Shown: positions 18,804-29,240, counted from the first letter of the stretch. The stretch: 64,000 bases of DNA from Mesorhizobium sp. (GCF_005063415.1 NZ_SUEG01000003.1:53697-117696); one strand, 5' to 3'. Notes: generated from the letters alone by a model not told the origin. Made by a program: numbers and translations.

Positions 18804-20127
18804 AATCAAAACCGTTTCCGTAATCGGCATGGGCTATATCGGCCTGCCGACATGCGCCATTTTCGCCAGCCGCGGGCTCAACGTCATTGGCGTCGATGTC
18901 AACGGAGCGGTCGTCGAGAAGGTCAACCGCGGCGAAATCCACATCGTCGAGCCGGACCTCGACGGCCTGATCCAGAAGGTCGTGGCTAACGGCAAGCTCA
19001 TGGCCTACAGCACGCCGCAGCCGGCGGACGCCTATATCATCGCCGTGCCGACCCCGATGACCCACGACCATAAGCCGGACGTGACCTACGTGCTGGCGGC
19101 GGCACGAAGCATTGCGCCGGTGCTGAAGCGGGGAGACCTTGTGGTGTTGGAATCGACATCGCCCGTCGGAACCACGCGTATCATGACCGGGCTGCTTGCC
19201 GAGTTGCGGCCCGATCTCAAATTTCCTGTCCAGCACGGCGAAGACGCCGATGTGCTGGTTGCCTATTCGCCCGAGCGCGTGCTGCCGGGAAAGGTGCTGA
19301 CCGAGCTGATCAACAACGATCGCTCGATCGGCGGATTGTCGCGCAAATCGTCGGAGCGGACCGCGGCACTCTATTCGACCTTCGTCACCGGCGACCTGTT
19401 CATGACAACGGCCGAAAGTGCTGAGCTGGTGAAACTTACGGAGAACGCGTTCCGCGACGTCAACATCGCCTTTGCCAACGAGCTTGCCGCCGTGTGTCAG
19501 GACCTGTCGCTCAATGTGTGGGAAGTGATCGATCTCGCCAATAGGCACCCTCGCGTGAACATCCTCCAGCCGAGCCCGGGCGTTGGCGGTCACTGCATTG
19601 CGGTCGATCCATATTTTATCATCGACGCCGCACCCAACAGCACGCGGTTGATGGCTTCGGCACGCCGGATCAATTCCGAGCGGCCCATGTCGGTGGTCAG
19701 GGATATCGAGGCCTTGCTCGACCCCTCCCGCAAACAGACGATTGCCTGTCTTGGCCTCAGCTTCAAAGCCAACATCGACGATTTGCGCGAGAGCCCGGCC
19801 GTCGAGGTGGTGAAGCTCCTGTCCGATATCCCCAATGTGAAGATCATTGCGGCTGAACCCAACACAAATTCGCTGCCGCATGAGCTCGAGGGCAGGGGCA
19901 TCGTGTTCACCGACGCACTTTCGGCCATCGACAAATCCGACATCGTCGTCCTCCTGGTCGACCATCGGCAATTCAATCTGGTCGACCCCGAAGCGCTCAA
20001 GGACAAGAAGCTCGTCGATACGAGGGGTCTGTGGACGTGGCGCAAGGCACGCAAGCCCGACGCCCGCATCGAAGGCAAGAAACCAGAGGTCGCACAAGTG
20101 ACGCTTGCAAGGGAGCAGGCCGCATGA
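18796..20127 (+). CDS. wecC: UDP-N-acetyl-D-mannosamine dehydrogenase
   Basis: NAD-dependent four-electron dehydrogenase of 443 residues that oxidises UDP-ManNAc to UDP-ManNAcA. The Rossmann motif GMGYIGLP is at about residues 10-17, and the catalytic Cys267 lies in GVGGHCIAVDPYF. The UDP-binding C-terminal domain has the SFKANIDDLRESPA block near 331-345. The ATG at 18796 overlaps the wecB stop by 8 bp; the frame is open upstream but has no homology. A glycosyltransferase gene overlaps its stop as ATGA. WecC rather than a UDP-glucose dehydrogenase is supported by wecB directly upstream. Confidence 0.93.
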   Translation: MAEIKTVSVIGMGYIGLPTCAIFASRGLNVIGVDVNGAVVEKVNRGEIHIVEPDLDGLIQKVVANGKLMAYSTPQPADAYIIAVPTPMTHDHKPDVTYVLAAARSIAPVLKRGDLVVLESTSPVGTTRIMTGLLAELRPDLKFPVQHGEDADVLVAYSPERVLPGKVLTELINNDRSIGGLSRKSSERTAALYSTFVTGDLFMTTAESAELVKLTENAFRDVNIAFANELAAVCQDLSLNVWEVIDLANRHPRVNILQPSPGVGGHCIAVDPYFIIDAAPNSTRLMASARRINSERPMSVVRDIEALLDPSRKQTIACLGLSFKANIDDLRESPAVEVVKLLSDIPNVKIIAAEPNTNSLPHELEGRGIVFTDALSAIDKSDIVVLLVDHRQFNLVDPEALKDKKLVDTRGLWTWRKARKPDARIEGKKPEVAQVTLAREQAA

Positions 20128-20927
20128 ACGCGCACGCCCCGGCATGGGCGCAGCATTCCCTATTGGCGTCACGGCGCCGGGAGTTCCTTGGCGCACCTAT
20201 CCATGCGCTGACCATGGCAGAGACGCTGGCCATCGCCGACGAGGCGATGACCCTGCGGCGGCCGCTGCATCATGTGGTCGTGAACGTCGCCAAGCTGGTG
20301 ACCATGCGCCAGAATGCCGAACTGCGCGAGGACGTGGCAGGGGCGGACGTGGTCAATGTCGACGGCATCGGCGTGCTTTGGGGTGCACGTCTGTGCGGCG
20401 TCGCGCTGCCCGAGCGGGTGGCGGGCGTCGACATCATGATCAATCTACTGAGCCTCTGCGCGAAGCGTGGATTCAGGCCGTATCTGCTGGGGGCCGAACA
20501 GCACGTTCTCGACGCGGTTGCAGCGAGACTTGCCAGGGACCACCCGAGCCTCAGCATAGCGGGAACGCGCAACGGCTATTTCAAGCCCGAGGACGAGGCC
20601 GGGATCGTCGCGGCGATCAACGCCTCGGACGCCGACTGCCTGCTGGTGGCCATGCCGACACCGCGCAAGGAGCGCTTTCTCAAACGCTACCGCGATGAAC
20701 TCGCCCCAAGCTTTGTGATGGGCGTGGGCGGCAGTTTCGACGTCTATGGCGGCAAGGTTGCCCGTGCACCGAAGCTGATACAAGCGACCGGCCTGGAGTG
20801 GCTGTTCCGTGTTGTGCAGGAGCCGCGACGCTTGTGGCGCCGCTACTACGACACCAACACTGCCTACGCCGGGCTGCTGTGCCGGGAGTTCTGGGAGCGT
20901 CGCTGGCGCCGAAACGCCGGTTTATAG
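20124..20927 (+). CDS. WecG/TagA/CpsF-family glycosyltransferase
   Basis: GT26-type inverting transferase of 267 residues. In E. coli WecG moves ManNAcA onto lipid-linked GlcNAc, and TagA moves ManNAc. The hallmarks are VVNVAKLVTMRQN (about 52-64), DVVNVDGIGVLWGARL, RVAGVD and, near the end, VGGSFDVYGGKVARAPKLIQ with the basic membrane-contact tail EPRRLWRRYY. It overlaps wecC by 4 bp, so the three genes are translationally coupled and transfer of ManNAcA to a polyprenyl intermediate is the most likely role. I leave the symbol blank because the acceptor is unknown. Confidence 0.9.
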   Translation: MNAHAPAWAQHSLLASRRREFLGAPIHALTMAETLAIADEAMTLRRPLHHVVVNVAKLVTMRQNAELREDVAGADVVNVDGIGVLWGARLCGVALPERVAGVDIMINLLSLCAKRGFRPYLLGAEQHVLDAVAARLARDHPSLSIAGTRNGYFKPEDEAGIVAAINASDADCLLVAMPTPRKERFLKRYRDELAPSFVMGVGGSFDVYGGKVARAPKLIQATGLEWLFRVVQEPRRLWRRYYDTNTAYAGLLCREFWERRWRRNAGL

Positions 20928-20971
20928 GTTCGCGCTCCCCCACAAAACAGCCGTTGGCCCTGGACTTCGCT

Positions 20972-22411
20972 TTATGCGATCCGCAGCCGAGCCCGCAGCT
21001 GGGCGACGAATTGCGTCGCTGCCACGGGGTGGAACAACGAGGTCAGCCCGAAGAAAACCGCAGTGCCGGCGGTGCCGCCGGCGACAAGCGAGAAGATCGC
21101 CGGCACGTCGCCCACCACCATGCTGGCAAGCTTGGCGGCCACCCCCGTGCTGACCGAGATGACCACGGAAACACCGATGTCGCGCCACGGCACCGGCACC
21201 GGCGTGAGCCGCTCGCTGATGATAATGCAGGTTATGGAGCCCACCACCGAGCCGCCCGCCAGCGCCAAAGCGGCGCCGATCTCCGCCATCGGGGGGATCA
21301 ACAGCAGGGACAATGCGATTGTTGCCCCCGAGCCGAAGAGATTGGCGATGATCAGCAGCCACGGCCGCTTGTGCGCGTGCACCACGACGCCATAGACGAA
21401 GCTGGTGAGGTTGGCGCACAGCACGCTGAATGCAATGATCGGAAACAGCAGGCCGAAGCGGCCGTGATATTGCGAGGGCAGCATGAGCTCGGTGATATCG
21501 CTGCTGAGCGCGACCAGCATCGCTGCAATCGGCAGGCAAAGCCGCATCATCAGCGCCATCAGTTGCGACAGCAGCCGGCCCGACGCCGCGGGCCCATCCT
21601 CGTCGAACCGGCTGACCACCTCGGGAAAGGCGCCCATGTTGATGGCGTTGGCGACCATGTCGATCGGCTGGCGGGCCAGGGCATAGGCTGCGGCGAAGAT
21701 CGCTACAGCGCTGGCATCGTAATAGATCTTGAGGAACAGACGCTCCGCGCTGTTGAGCCCGAAACCTACCAGCGCCATGATGACCAGCGGCACACCGAGC
21801 GCAAAGAAGTCCCTGTGGGTGAAGCGCGGCGGACCGGTAACGACCCGTCGGTATGCCATGATCCCCGCCACGATGCCGGCAATCAAGGCGCCGAGGCTCG
21901 AGCCGAGCGAAACCGTCAGAAAGCTATCCTGGAAGACAAGAATGGCGCCGATCGGCAGCGCGAGTTGCAGCAGGGCACGCAGGGCTTCTAAGATCGAATA
22001 GACCGAATGGCGCTGCTGCATCTGCAGCACCGTCAACGCGAAGCGGCTGATGGATCCGGCGACCAGATAGCCGCAGACCGCGATCGCGAACTCAACCCAG
22101 CGTTCCGGCACGACCACCGCCGACGCGCCTACCGATATGACCAGTGCCAGGGCCGTGGTCGCAAGCAACACCTGCCCGGCCAGCATCAGGCTGCCGCGGC
22201 TGACCTCGCCCTTGCCGCCCAGCCTGAGCAAGGCGATGCGCAGCCAGTTGGTGACGGCAATGTCGGTCATTTCACCGACGGTCACCACCAGGGTGAGCAG
22301 GCCATACTCGGTCTGGTCGATCAAACGCGTCACGACGACCAGCAGGAGCAGCGCCGAAATTCGCGTCAGCAGGATCGCCGGAGCATAAATGAGCGTGGAA
22401 CGGAGCAGCAA
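20972..22411 (-). CDS. Polysaccharide flippase, Wzx/RfbX type
   Basis: Integral membrane MOP-superfamily exporter of 479 residues with 12-14 predicted membrane helices. It would flip the undecaprenyl-pyrophosphate repeat unit to the periplasm for Wzy. The first helix begins at about residue 8 (LIYAPAILLTRISALLLLVVV), and family features such as TEYGLLTLVVTVGE near 34-48 are visible. It is convergent with the wecG-like gene (44-bp gap) and divergent from the GT4 gene at 22581, with a 169-bp promoter region between them. Confidence 0.88.
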   Translation of the reverse strand: MLLRSTLIYAPAILLTRISALLLLVVVTRLIDQTEYGLLTLVVTVGEMTDIAVTNWLRIALLRLGGKGEVSRGSLMLAGQVLLATTALALVISVGASAVVVPERWVEFAIAVCGYLVAGSISRFALTVLQMQQRHSVYSILEALRALLQLALPIGAILVFQDSFLTVSLGSSLGALIAGIVAGIMAYRRVVTGPPRFTHRDFFALGVPLVIMALVGFGLNSAERLFLKIYYDASAVAIFAAAYALARQPIDMVANAINMGAFPEVVSRFDEDGPAASGRLLSQLMALMMRLCLPIAAMLVALSSDITELMLPSQYHGRFGLLFPIIAFSVLCANLTSFVYGVVVHAHKRPWLLIIANLFGSGATIALSLLLIPPMAEIGAALALAGGSVVGSITCIIISERLTPVPVPWRDIGVSVVISVSTGVAAKLASMVVGDVPAIFSLVAGGTAGTAVFFGLTSLFHPVAATQFVAQLRARLRIA

Positions 22412-22580
22412 GGGCGTGTCCCTGGAAAACTCACCTTCGACTAGCCGCCGACTGGCGGGAAATCCAGCGCGATGACGCCGAAGGGTGAACAGATTCAGTT
22501 TGAACTAAAAGATTTGCCGTAAACCTTATCGGGAACGTTTGCTTTGCAGTTACCCGGTCTGTGTTATTCAGAGTACCATC

Positions 22581-23699
22581 ATGTTGCAGCGCCTCATATC
22601 CGATCGAAAAATACATGTCCTGGTCGCGACGCCGTCGGGCGTTTCGGGGCAGGGCGGCATCGACCGCATCATGGGGGCGCTGAAACAAGAGTTCGAACGG
22701 CAAGAAATTGCCGACATCGATGTGTGCTTCCTTGCCAGTCGTGGCCCGGGGCATGTCGGACTTTCGATCTTCTATATGCTCGGCTTTTGCTTACGGATGC
22801 TTAAAGCGCGTCTGGCTGGACGCGCCGATGTCATTCATATCAACATCTCAGTTTCCGGCAGCACCTACCGCAAGATGGTGATCGCCGCCTGCGCACGGCT
22901 GCTGTCGATACCCTATGTCCTGCATTTGCACGGGGCGCAGTATCAGACATTCTGGAAGGCCGACCGCGGTTTCATAAGCCGCCGTATCAAAGCTCTGTTC
23001 GAGCATGCCGATCGGGTAATCGTTTTGGGCAGGCTTTGGCGCGATTTCGTCGCCGACCGGGCGCCGGGCGCTGCCGGCAATATCGTGATCGTGCCCAATG
23101 CGACCGAAGTCCCGTTGCTGGCGCATGTCGGCGGCGGCGACTATGTGCACATCTTGTTCCTCGGTCGCATCGGCGACCGCAAGGGCGTACCGCAATTGCT
23201 GGAGGCACTGCACCGCATGAGCCCTGTCAAGAATTGGCGCGCGACGATTGCCGGCGATGGCGAAGTCGAGGCGGCACGGAAAAAGTCAGCCGCGCTGGGG
23301 ATTGCAGACCGGATCGCCTTTCCGGGTTGGGTGGGACCTGACGATGTCGCATCGCTGATCTCTTCGGCCGATATTCTGGTTCTTCCCTCCTTCGCCGAAA
23401 ATCTGCCGATGTCGGTTATCGAAGGCATGGCAGCCGGTCTGGCTGTGGTGGCGACCCCGGTTGGCGCGGTCGAAGACATAATCACCGACGGGCAATCCGG
23501 GCTGCTGGTGCCGCCAGGCGATGTTACAGCGTTGACCGACGCGTTGAGCCGCCTCGTGGAGAACCCGGCACTAAGGGCAAGGCTTGGTGCCGGTGCCATG
23601 GCCGTGCATCGGGAACGGCTTGAGCTCGCCCCGTTTGTCGGCGCAATCTGCGATGTCTGGCGGTCGGCCGCGTCAAGCCGTCAACCGGTCAAGCGCTGA
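22581..23699 (+). CDS. Glycosyltransferase family 4
   Basis: Second GT-B transferase of the locus, 372 residues. The N-terminal lobe includes SGQGGIDRIMGAL near residue 20, and the linker between lobes starts near residue 185. The C-terminal lobe has LFLGRIGDRKGV near 192 and SFAENLPMSVIEGMAAG near 270-287, including the E-x7-E motif. I chose the ATG at 22581 because the 14 codons upstream from 22539 add nothing recognisable. Its 3' end overlaps the convergent asnB gene by 27 bp. Confidence 0.9.
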   Translation: MLQRLISDRKIHVLVATPSGVSGQGGIDRIMGALKQEFERQEIADIDVCFLASRGPGHVGLSIFYMLGFCLRMLKARLAGRADVIHINISVSGSTYRKMVIAACARLLSIPYVLHLHGAQYQTFWKADRGFISRRIKALFEHADRVIVLGRLWRDFVADRAPGAAGNIVIVPNATEVPLLAHVGGGDYVHILFLGRIGDRKGVPQLLEALHRMSPVKNWRATIAGDGEVEAARKKSAALGIADRIAFPGWVGPDDVASLISSADILVLPSFAENLPMSVIEGMAAGLAVVATPVGAVEDIITDGQSGLLVPPGDVTALTDALSRLVENPALRARLGAGAMAVHRERLELAPFVGAICDVWRSAASSRQPVKR

Positions 23700-25598
23700 G
23701 GCCGACGATCGCGGCGGCGCTTCGAGCCTGAATTCGCGGTGGAATATCTCCAAATTCAACAGCGCCCATATCAGCTTTTCGTGGTCTGCGGCACGCGTGG
23801 TGTGTTCCGAGACGATTTGATCAAGCTGTTTCGGACTCAGATAGCTGCGAATAACGGAGTGAGGCGAGCAAAGATGGTCATGCACGTAGTTCCTCATCGA
23901 TCCGCGAAACCATTCGGCGACCGGTACCTTGAACCCGACCTTGCGGCGGCTGAGAATTTCCTCCGGAAGAATGTTGGCCATGCTGTCGCGCAGGATCTGC
24001 TTGCTGTGCAACCAACCTAGCCTGTAGCGATCGGGCAATTTGCTGACGAACGAAACCAGGTCGCGATCGAGGAACGGCATTCTTCCTTCGATCGAACCGG
24101 CCATCATCATGTGGTCGCCTCGTTCCAGGAGATTGTCAGGCAGCCACGACGTCTGATCGAAAAACAGCACCCGGCGAAGATGGGAAGCCGTGGCGCTTGA
24201 CGAGAACGGAAAGTCGTTGCGCGCATAACGGCGATTTGCGGACGCGCCGATCAGGCAAGCGCGCTGCTGCGCGGAAACGGCTCCAAACCAGGAGACCATC
24301 CGGGCGGCAAAGTCCCTTTCGCCCGCGGTGCGGGCAAACGTATCGACCTTGGCCGACGCGCCTGGCATGGCGCGTACCAAAAGGGAAAGGACGTTATCGT
24401 GCAGTGCGGCTGGAACAAGCGACTGGTAGATCCCGGCCAGTGATTCCGCGCGATGCTTGGGATAGCCGCCGAGAATCTCGTCGGCTCCTTCTCCGGTGAG
24501 CACCATCTTGACGTCCTGCGAGGCTCGCTCCGACATCAGGTAAATTGGAATATCGCTGCTTTGCGAAACAGGTGCGCCGCGTTGGCGAACCATCGCCGGC
24601 AGGTGATCCATCAGATCGCCTGGCTGGATGACAAGTTCGCAATGATCGGTCTTGAAATGATCGGCAACGCGCCGGGCGAATGCAAGTTCGCTATAGGCCG
24701 CGTCGTCGAAGCCGACGGAAAACGTGCGAATGGGCGTGGCGCTGTGCCTCGCCATCAGCGCGACGATAGCCGAGGAGTCGAGTCCTCCGGAGAGAAAGGC
24801 CCCAAAAGGTGCATCGCTGCGCATTCTGATCTCGACGGAATGGTCGAGCAGTTCCAGAAATCGCCGCTTGGCGGCTTTTCCGTCGATCCGCTCGGTCAGG
24901 GCCGCCTGGTCCGGAGGCGTATAGTAGCGCGTTTCCTTGACTACTCCTCGCGACCAGACAGCATAGCTTCCAGGATTGAGCTTGCGGATCTGTTTAAAAA
25001 GCGTGCGTGGTCCCGGCACATAACGCCAGTTCAGATACTCGTGCACGGCACCCAGATCGAGTTGCTGCGCATCTTGCCGCGACGACAATAATGCGTTGAT
25101 CTCCGAGGCAAACAGCAGCGATTTTTCGCTTTGCATGAGGTAAAGCGGCTTTTCCCCGAAGGGATCCCGGCCGAGGATCAATTCCTGCCTCTGAGCATCC
25201 CAGAGGGCAAAGGCGAACATGCCGCTCAGCCGGTCGAACATGGACAAGTGCCACTGATCGTAGGCTCGGAGCAGCACCTCGGTATCGGAGCGCGTTCGAA
25301 AATGATGGCCAAGGCCGATCAGTTCCTGGCGCAGCTCGATGTAGTTATATATCTCGCCGTTGAAAATTATTCTGAGACGACCGTCCTCAATCTGCATCGG
25401 CTGATTCGACTCGGGCGCCAAGTCAATAATCGCCAGGCGGCGATGGACCAATGCCAATTGTTCCTCGCCGGTATTCAGGTCCAATATCTCGGTGCCTTCG
25501 GCATCGGGACCGCGATGCCGCAATGCGTTTGACATTCTGGCGGCCTGCTCTTGTGGATTTTCGGCCGTTCGACCGATCCATCCGGCAATTCCACACAT
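23673..25598 (-). CDS. asnB: Asparagine synthase-type amidotransferase (glutamine-hydrolysing)
   Basis: A 641-residue class II glutamine amidotransferase. Cys2 after the initiator Met (MCGIAGWIG) is the glutaminase nucleophile, and the N-terminal nucleophile domain covers about residues 1-210. The synthetase domain has the PP-loop SGGLDSS near residue 263 and an ATP-binding GEGADEILGGY near 365. AsnB paralogues in polysaccharide clusters are thought to amidate uronic acids or other carboxylates rather than make free asparagine, and here the locus makes ManNAcA. That role is inference. It is convergent with the preceding GT4. Confidence 0.92.
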   Translation of the reverse strand: MCGIAGWIGRTAENPQEQAARMSNALRHRGPDAEGTEILDLNTGEEQLALVHRRLAIIDLAPESNQPMQIEDGRLRIIFNGEIYNYIELRQELIGLGHHFRTRSDTEVLLRAYDQWHLSMFDRLSGMFAFALWDAQRQELILGRDPFGEKPLYLMQSEKSLLFASEINALLSSRQDAQQLDLGAVHEYLNWRYVPGPRTLFKQIRKLNPGSYAVWSRGVVKETRYYTPPDQAALTERIDGKAAKRRFLELLDHSVEIRMRSDAPFGAFLSGGLDSSAIVALMARHSATPIRTFSVGFDDAAYSELAFARRVADHFKTDHCELVIQPGDLMDHLPAMVRQRGAPVSQSSDIPIYLMSERASQDVKMVLTGEGADEILGGYPKHRAESLAGIYQSLVPAALHDNVLSLLVRAMPGASAKVDTFARTAGERDFAARMVSWFGAVSAQQRACLIGASANRRYARNDFPFSSSATASHLRRVLFFDQTSWLPDNLLERGDHMMMAGSIEGRMPFLDRDLVSFVSKLPDRYRLGWLHSKQILRDSMANILPEEILSRRKVGFKVPVAEWFRGSMRNYVHDHLCSPHSVIRSYLSPKQLDQIVSEHTTRAADHEKLIWALLNLEIFHREFRLEAPPRSSASALDRLTA

Positions 25599-25767
25599 CG
25601 TTCCCCCCTAGGCGCGCGCATTCCTCCACTCCAGTACAACAGATGTGTTAAACACTCCGTGCCAACACAACCCAACCGGGAGAAAGCTGCAACAGGCCGT
25701 TCCTCGATCAAGCCTGGCGGTCAGGGGTTGCCACCGGTTGTTCGCTGGTGAGGGGGAGTGACGGCAC

Positions 25768-27009
25768 CTATGGCAGGCCCAATGCCTGCAGCATCTCCGG
25801 GTCGGGTACCGGGGGGCCATCGGGCCGGATGAGGCTCATCCCATAGGGATTGGAGAACTCCCAGACAGACCATGGGATCGCAAAGCGTTCGGCCTCTCGG
25901 CGCACTGCCTTGAGATAGCGCGAACGGTCGGCCTCAAAGGCGCCCATGCGGCCGTCCGCTGACATGAGGATAGCGCCGAATTCGCCCATGAAGAGCCGCC
26001 GGCTGGGAATGCCATGGCCTTCAGCCCAGTCGACAGCCTGGCGAAAGCTCGCCTCCAGTTGGCTCTGGCCCCAGTTCTGCTCGAAATGTATCGCGATTGC
26101 TTGGCGCGCGGTGGCCATGTTCATCATCTGCTCGACCCTGCTTAAGCCGGCAGCTTCCATCCGCGCTCTAAGGGTTTCGGTCACCACTTCGGGTGTACTG
26201 CTGTCGGCCGGCCAGGGAAGTCCCGAAGCAAAGCTGATTGTGTCATCGGGCCGCTGGTGGGTGAAGCTGTGCGGCTCATACATATGGAAGCTGTAATAGA
26301 GGTTTGGGTCATCAAAGCCGGGGCTGAGGTTGACCAATCCGGCAAGGCTGCCGCCGCAGGCGCCGGTTGCAACGATGGTAAGTTCGCTGCTGACCGCTCG
26401 AATGTCGTGGACGGTCCCTGCCATGATCCGCTGCCAGTCATCGCTGCCGCTCGCATCGCATGGGTAGTATGCGGGTTCGTTGTAAGGTTCGAGGGCGACT
26501 CTGTCGGTGCCTATCTTGACCAGCATGGCGGCGACCGCCACAACCATTTGACGATAGCGGGCAACGCCCTCGCTGTCGGCGCCGCCATAGATCATCTCCA
26601 TGCTGTAGTCGGGAACCTGAGTGACGCCATGCAGGTCGAAAACCACCTTGAGGCCGGTCGACGTGATCCGCTCCACGGCGGTGGCAAGTATGTCCAGCGC
26701 CTGCTGCCGCCTGGCGCCCTCGCTGGCAAGCAGAGGGCCGGGATCGACGCTCAGCCGGACGAAGTCGAAGCCCATCGATCGGATGTGGGCAAACACCTCC
26801 CCGTCGGGCCAATCGGTGAGTGGTCTGCTTCCCGCAAGCCACTCCTTTTCGCTGCGATAGGGCGGCCAAACGTAGGTTCCGTCTTTCTCCACCGGCGACC
26901 AGTTGAGCCACTCATGCACACCAACGCCGCGCTTGAGAGGGATGGGCGCTGCCTCGGCCGCCATGACCAAGGCGAGCACCCAGGCAACAACACACACCGC
27001 TTTTCCCAT
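25768..27009 (-). CDS. Secreted glycoside hydrolase family 5 (cellulase-like)
   Basis: Endo-beta-glycanase-type protein of 413 residues with a Sec signal peptide (hydrophobic core residues about 4-19, cleavage after AEA). NEP holds the likely acid/base Glu at about residue 178, and GEFGA holds the nucleophile at about 343. The ATG at 27009 was preferred because GGAGA lies 5 nt upstream; a GTG at 27021 is also possible. In polysaccharide loci such secreted hydrolases trim or release the polymer. The gene starts 104 bp from the divergent heparinase-like gene. Confidence 0.87.
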   Translation of the reverse strand: MGKAVCVVAWVLALVMAAEAAPIPLKRGVGVHEWLNWSPVEKDGTYVWPPYRSEKEWLAGSRPLTDWPDGEVFAHIRSMGFDFVRLSVDPGPLLASEGARRQQALDILATAVERITSTGLKVVFDLHGVTQVPDYSMEMIYGGADSEGVARYRQMVVAVAAMLVKIGTDRVALEPYNEPAYYPCDASGSDDWQRIMAGTVHDIRAVSSELTIVATGACGGSLAGLVNLSPGFDDPNLYYSFHMYEPHSFTHQRPDDTISFASGLPWPADSSTPEVVTETLRARMEAAGLSRVEQMMNMATARQAIAIHFEQNWGQSQLEASFRQAVDWAEGHGIPSRRLFMGEFGAILMSADGRMGAFEADRSRYLKAVRREAERFAIPWSVWEFSNPYGMSLIRPDGPPVPDPEMLQALGLP

Positions 27010-27125
27010 CGCTGTCTCCACATGCTCGCGGGAGATATTAACCGCAACGAACGGGGAAAAGGATTGCCAGCGCGCAGGTTTTCGACGGCATGGTATACAA
27101 GGTCCGAAACCCGGACGGAGCCTGC

Positions 27126-29030
27126 ATGAGAATCGGCTGGTACATCAACCGATTGCGCAGCATGGGACCGGCCGAGGTGTTGCACCGGCTGATGGAGCAA
27201 CGTCGAAGGATCGCGTCGCGCCGCCGCGATGATGGGTGGGAGCGCTATCCATCGCCGCAGTTGCACCCGGTGCTGCCCGGATTTCGTCATGCTGCGCTGG
27301 CAGCGACCGACGCTCAACGGCAAGCCCTAGCGGCGGCCGCGCAAGAGATGCTTCAGGGCCGGTTTTCGGCACTCGGGCGGACATGGCCAAAGCGTGAGCC
27401 CGATCTTTTGTTTCCTGCTGAGCTTTGGCGTCTTGATCCGGTAACCGGCAGGCTTTGGCCTGGCCCCGAGGCTCATACTTTCGATATCGATTTTCGCGAT
27501 GGCGGCGAGCTTGGCGATATTAAATATGTCTGGGAGATCAACCGGCTGCAGCAATTGCCGCCACTGGCTGCACACCTGCTCCTCAGCGAGGATAATCGGT
27601 CCCGGAGTGCCATTGAGTTGGCGATCGGCAGTTGGCATTCCGCCAATCCGCCGTTCCGAGGCATTGGCTGGGCTTCCGGCATCGAAGTAGCGCTGCGAGC
27701 CATCAGCCTGATCGTCACCCTGGACCTCGTCCGCGACCGGCTTGACCCGGCGACACTGCGGAAAGCCGGTGAAATACTCGCGGCAAGCGCCTATTGGCTG
27801 CCGCGGTTTCCATCGCGATATTCCTCCGCCAACAACCATCTCGTCGCGGAATTGGCTGGCGAATATCTGGTCGGCCTGGCGCTCGGAGCCGAAACCGAAA
27901 TTGCCCGCAGCGCCCTCCTGAATGAGACGCACAAGCAGATTCTTGCCGACGGCGCCGGTGCCGAGCAAACGCCGACCTATGCAGCCTTCAGCGCCGAACT
28001 CATCTTGCTGTGCGCCGCCGCGGCCCGCCAGGCGGGAACGCCGTTTCCCTCGGCTGTCGAAGCGCGTCTGGGCGCCTTCGCCAATTTCGTCGGCTGGCTG
28101 CCACAGAAAGCCGCCCGCTTCGGCGACGACGATGAGGGCCATGTGCTGAAGCTGGGCGACGAGCCGAACTATGTCCTATCCGTCGCGGCCGCCATCCACG
28201 GCTTACTGGGGACGCCGGGCAACGCGCCGGAGCCTGACGATTTTCGTTCGCTTTTCTTTGGTGCGCCGTCGGGCCCGGCGCCCGCGGCGCATGGCTTGCA
28301 GACATTCGCGCAAGGCGGGCTCTCAGTCTGGCGCGGAGCAATGAATGGCCGCAATGTCGAACTGACGTTCGATCATGGACCGCTTGGCTATCTCTCGATA
28401 GCGGCGCACGGCCATGCCGACGCGCTGTCGCTTACCCTGTGCATCGACGGTGAGCCGGTGCTGGTCGATCCCGGCACCTGGCTTTACGGTTCGGGAGGCG
28501 CGTGGCGCGACTGGTTCCGCTCCACACCGGCGCACAACACGCTGAACATCGAGGGTAAAAGCCAAAGCACCATCGCTGGAAATTTCAACTGGTCGCACAA
28601 GGCAGTCGCAGCGCTGGTGGAGAGCGAGCCGGGAACGCACTGGAGGCTGAGCGCCCGGCATGACGGCTATAGAAGCCGCTTCGGCGTCGTGCATCAGCGC
28701 ACTTTGGCGCGCCAGGCCGATGGCATCCTCATCACCGACCAACTGCTCGGCGGCACGCGCCAGTCCGAGATCGTCTTCCAACTGGCCGCCGGCCTCCATG
28801 CCGACCGCCACGAAGATACGGTCACGGTGTTGCGCGGCGACGAGGCGCTGTTGGCTATCCGCTTTCCCGATGCTGCGCTCGACATCGGCGCCGGCGGTGA
28901 CATGCCGGGGCAAGGCGGTTGGGTTTCACTGCGTTTTGGCACCAGGCAGCAAGCCGAACGCCTCGCTTGGCACGGTGAAGTGGGCGAAGCCGGGATCGAT
29001 ATCCATCTTGCCCCAATTCACCCGCCGTAA
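27126..29030 (+). CDS. Heparinase II/III family protein
   Basis: A 634-residue protein of the heparinase II/III (alginate lyase-like) superfamily, which cleaves uronic-acid polysaccharides by beta-elimination. An alpha-toroid-type N-terminal region (about residues 20-350) precedes the Hepar_II_III beta-sandwich, with HGHADALSLTLCIDGEP near 434-450 and FRSTPAHNTL near 471-480, both conserved in the family. No signal peptide is visible, so a cytoplasmic or noncanonical location is likely. ATG 27126 was chosen over an upstream open frame from 27090. It heads a run of three plus-strand genes. Confidence 0.88.
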   Translation: MRIGWYINRLRSMGPAEVLHRLMEQRRRIASRRRDDGWERYPSPQLHPVLPGFRHAALAATDAQRQALAAAAQEMLQGRFSALGRTWPKREPDLLFPAELWRLDPVTGRLWPGPEAHTFDIDFRDGGELGDIKYVWEINRLQQLPPLAAHLLLSEDNRSRSAIELAIGSWHSANPPFRGIGWASGIEVALRAISLIVTLDLVRDRLDPATLRKAGEILAASAYWLPRFPSRYSSANNHLVAELAGEYLVGLALGAETEIARSALLNETHKQILADGAGAEQTPTYAAFSAELILLCAAAARQAGTPFPSAVEARLGAFANFVGWLPQKAARFGDDDEGHVLKLGDEPNYVLSVAAAIHGLLGTPGNAPEPDDFRSLFFGAPSGPAPAAHGLQTFAQGGLSVWRGAMNGRNVELTFDHGPLGYLSIAAHGHADALSLTLCIDGEPVLVDPGTWLYGSGGAWRDWFRSTPAHNTLNIEGKSQSTIAGNFNWSHKAVAALVESEPGTHWRLSARHDGYRSRFGVVHQRTLARQADGILITDQLLGGTRQSEIVFQLAAGLHADRHEDTVTVLRGDEALLAIRFPDAALDIGAGGDMPGQGGWVSLRFGTRQQAERLAWHGEVGEAGIDIHLAPIHPP

Positions 29031-29240
29031 CGGCAAAAACCGGTGCCAATGTAGAGTTGCGCGGCGAGTTCCAGCCGTATTCGACATTAATTACGTTTGG
29101 ACATTTAGCGGTTTCGTTACCGTTGATCTGCTAGTCTCGCACCATCCAGCCTGCTTTGCCCGCTGCGTCCGCAACAGCCACTGGTTGCAGGCGGCGTAGC
29201 GAGTTTGGCGGGAATTTTGTGCTTTGCTATTCGCCAGATC

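Noticed and set aside
18682..20196. A 504-codon minus-strand frame over wecC
   Set aside because: Antisense to wecC with composition typical of a shadow frame (His/Arg/Gln-rich) and no family resemblance.
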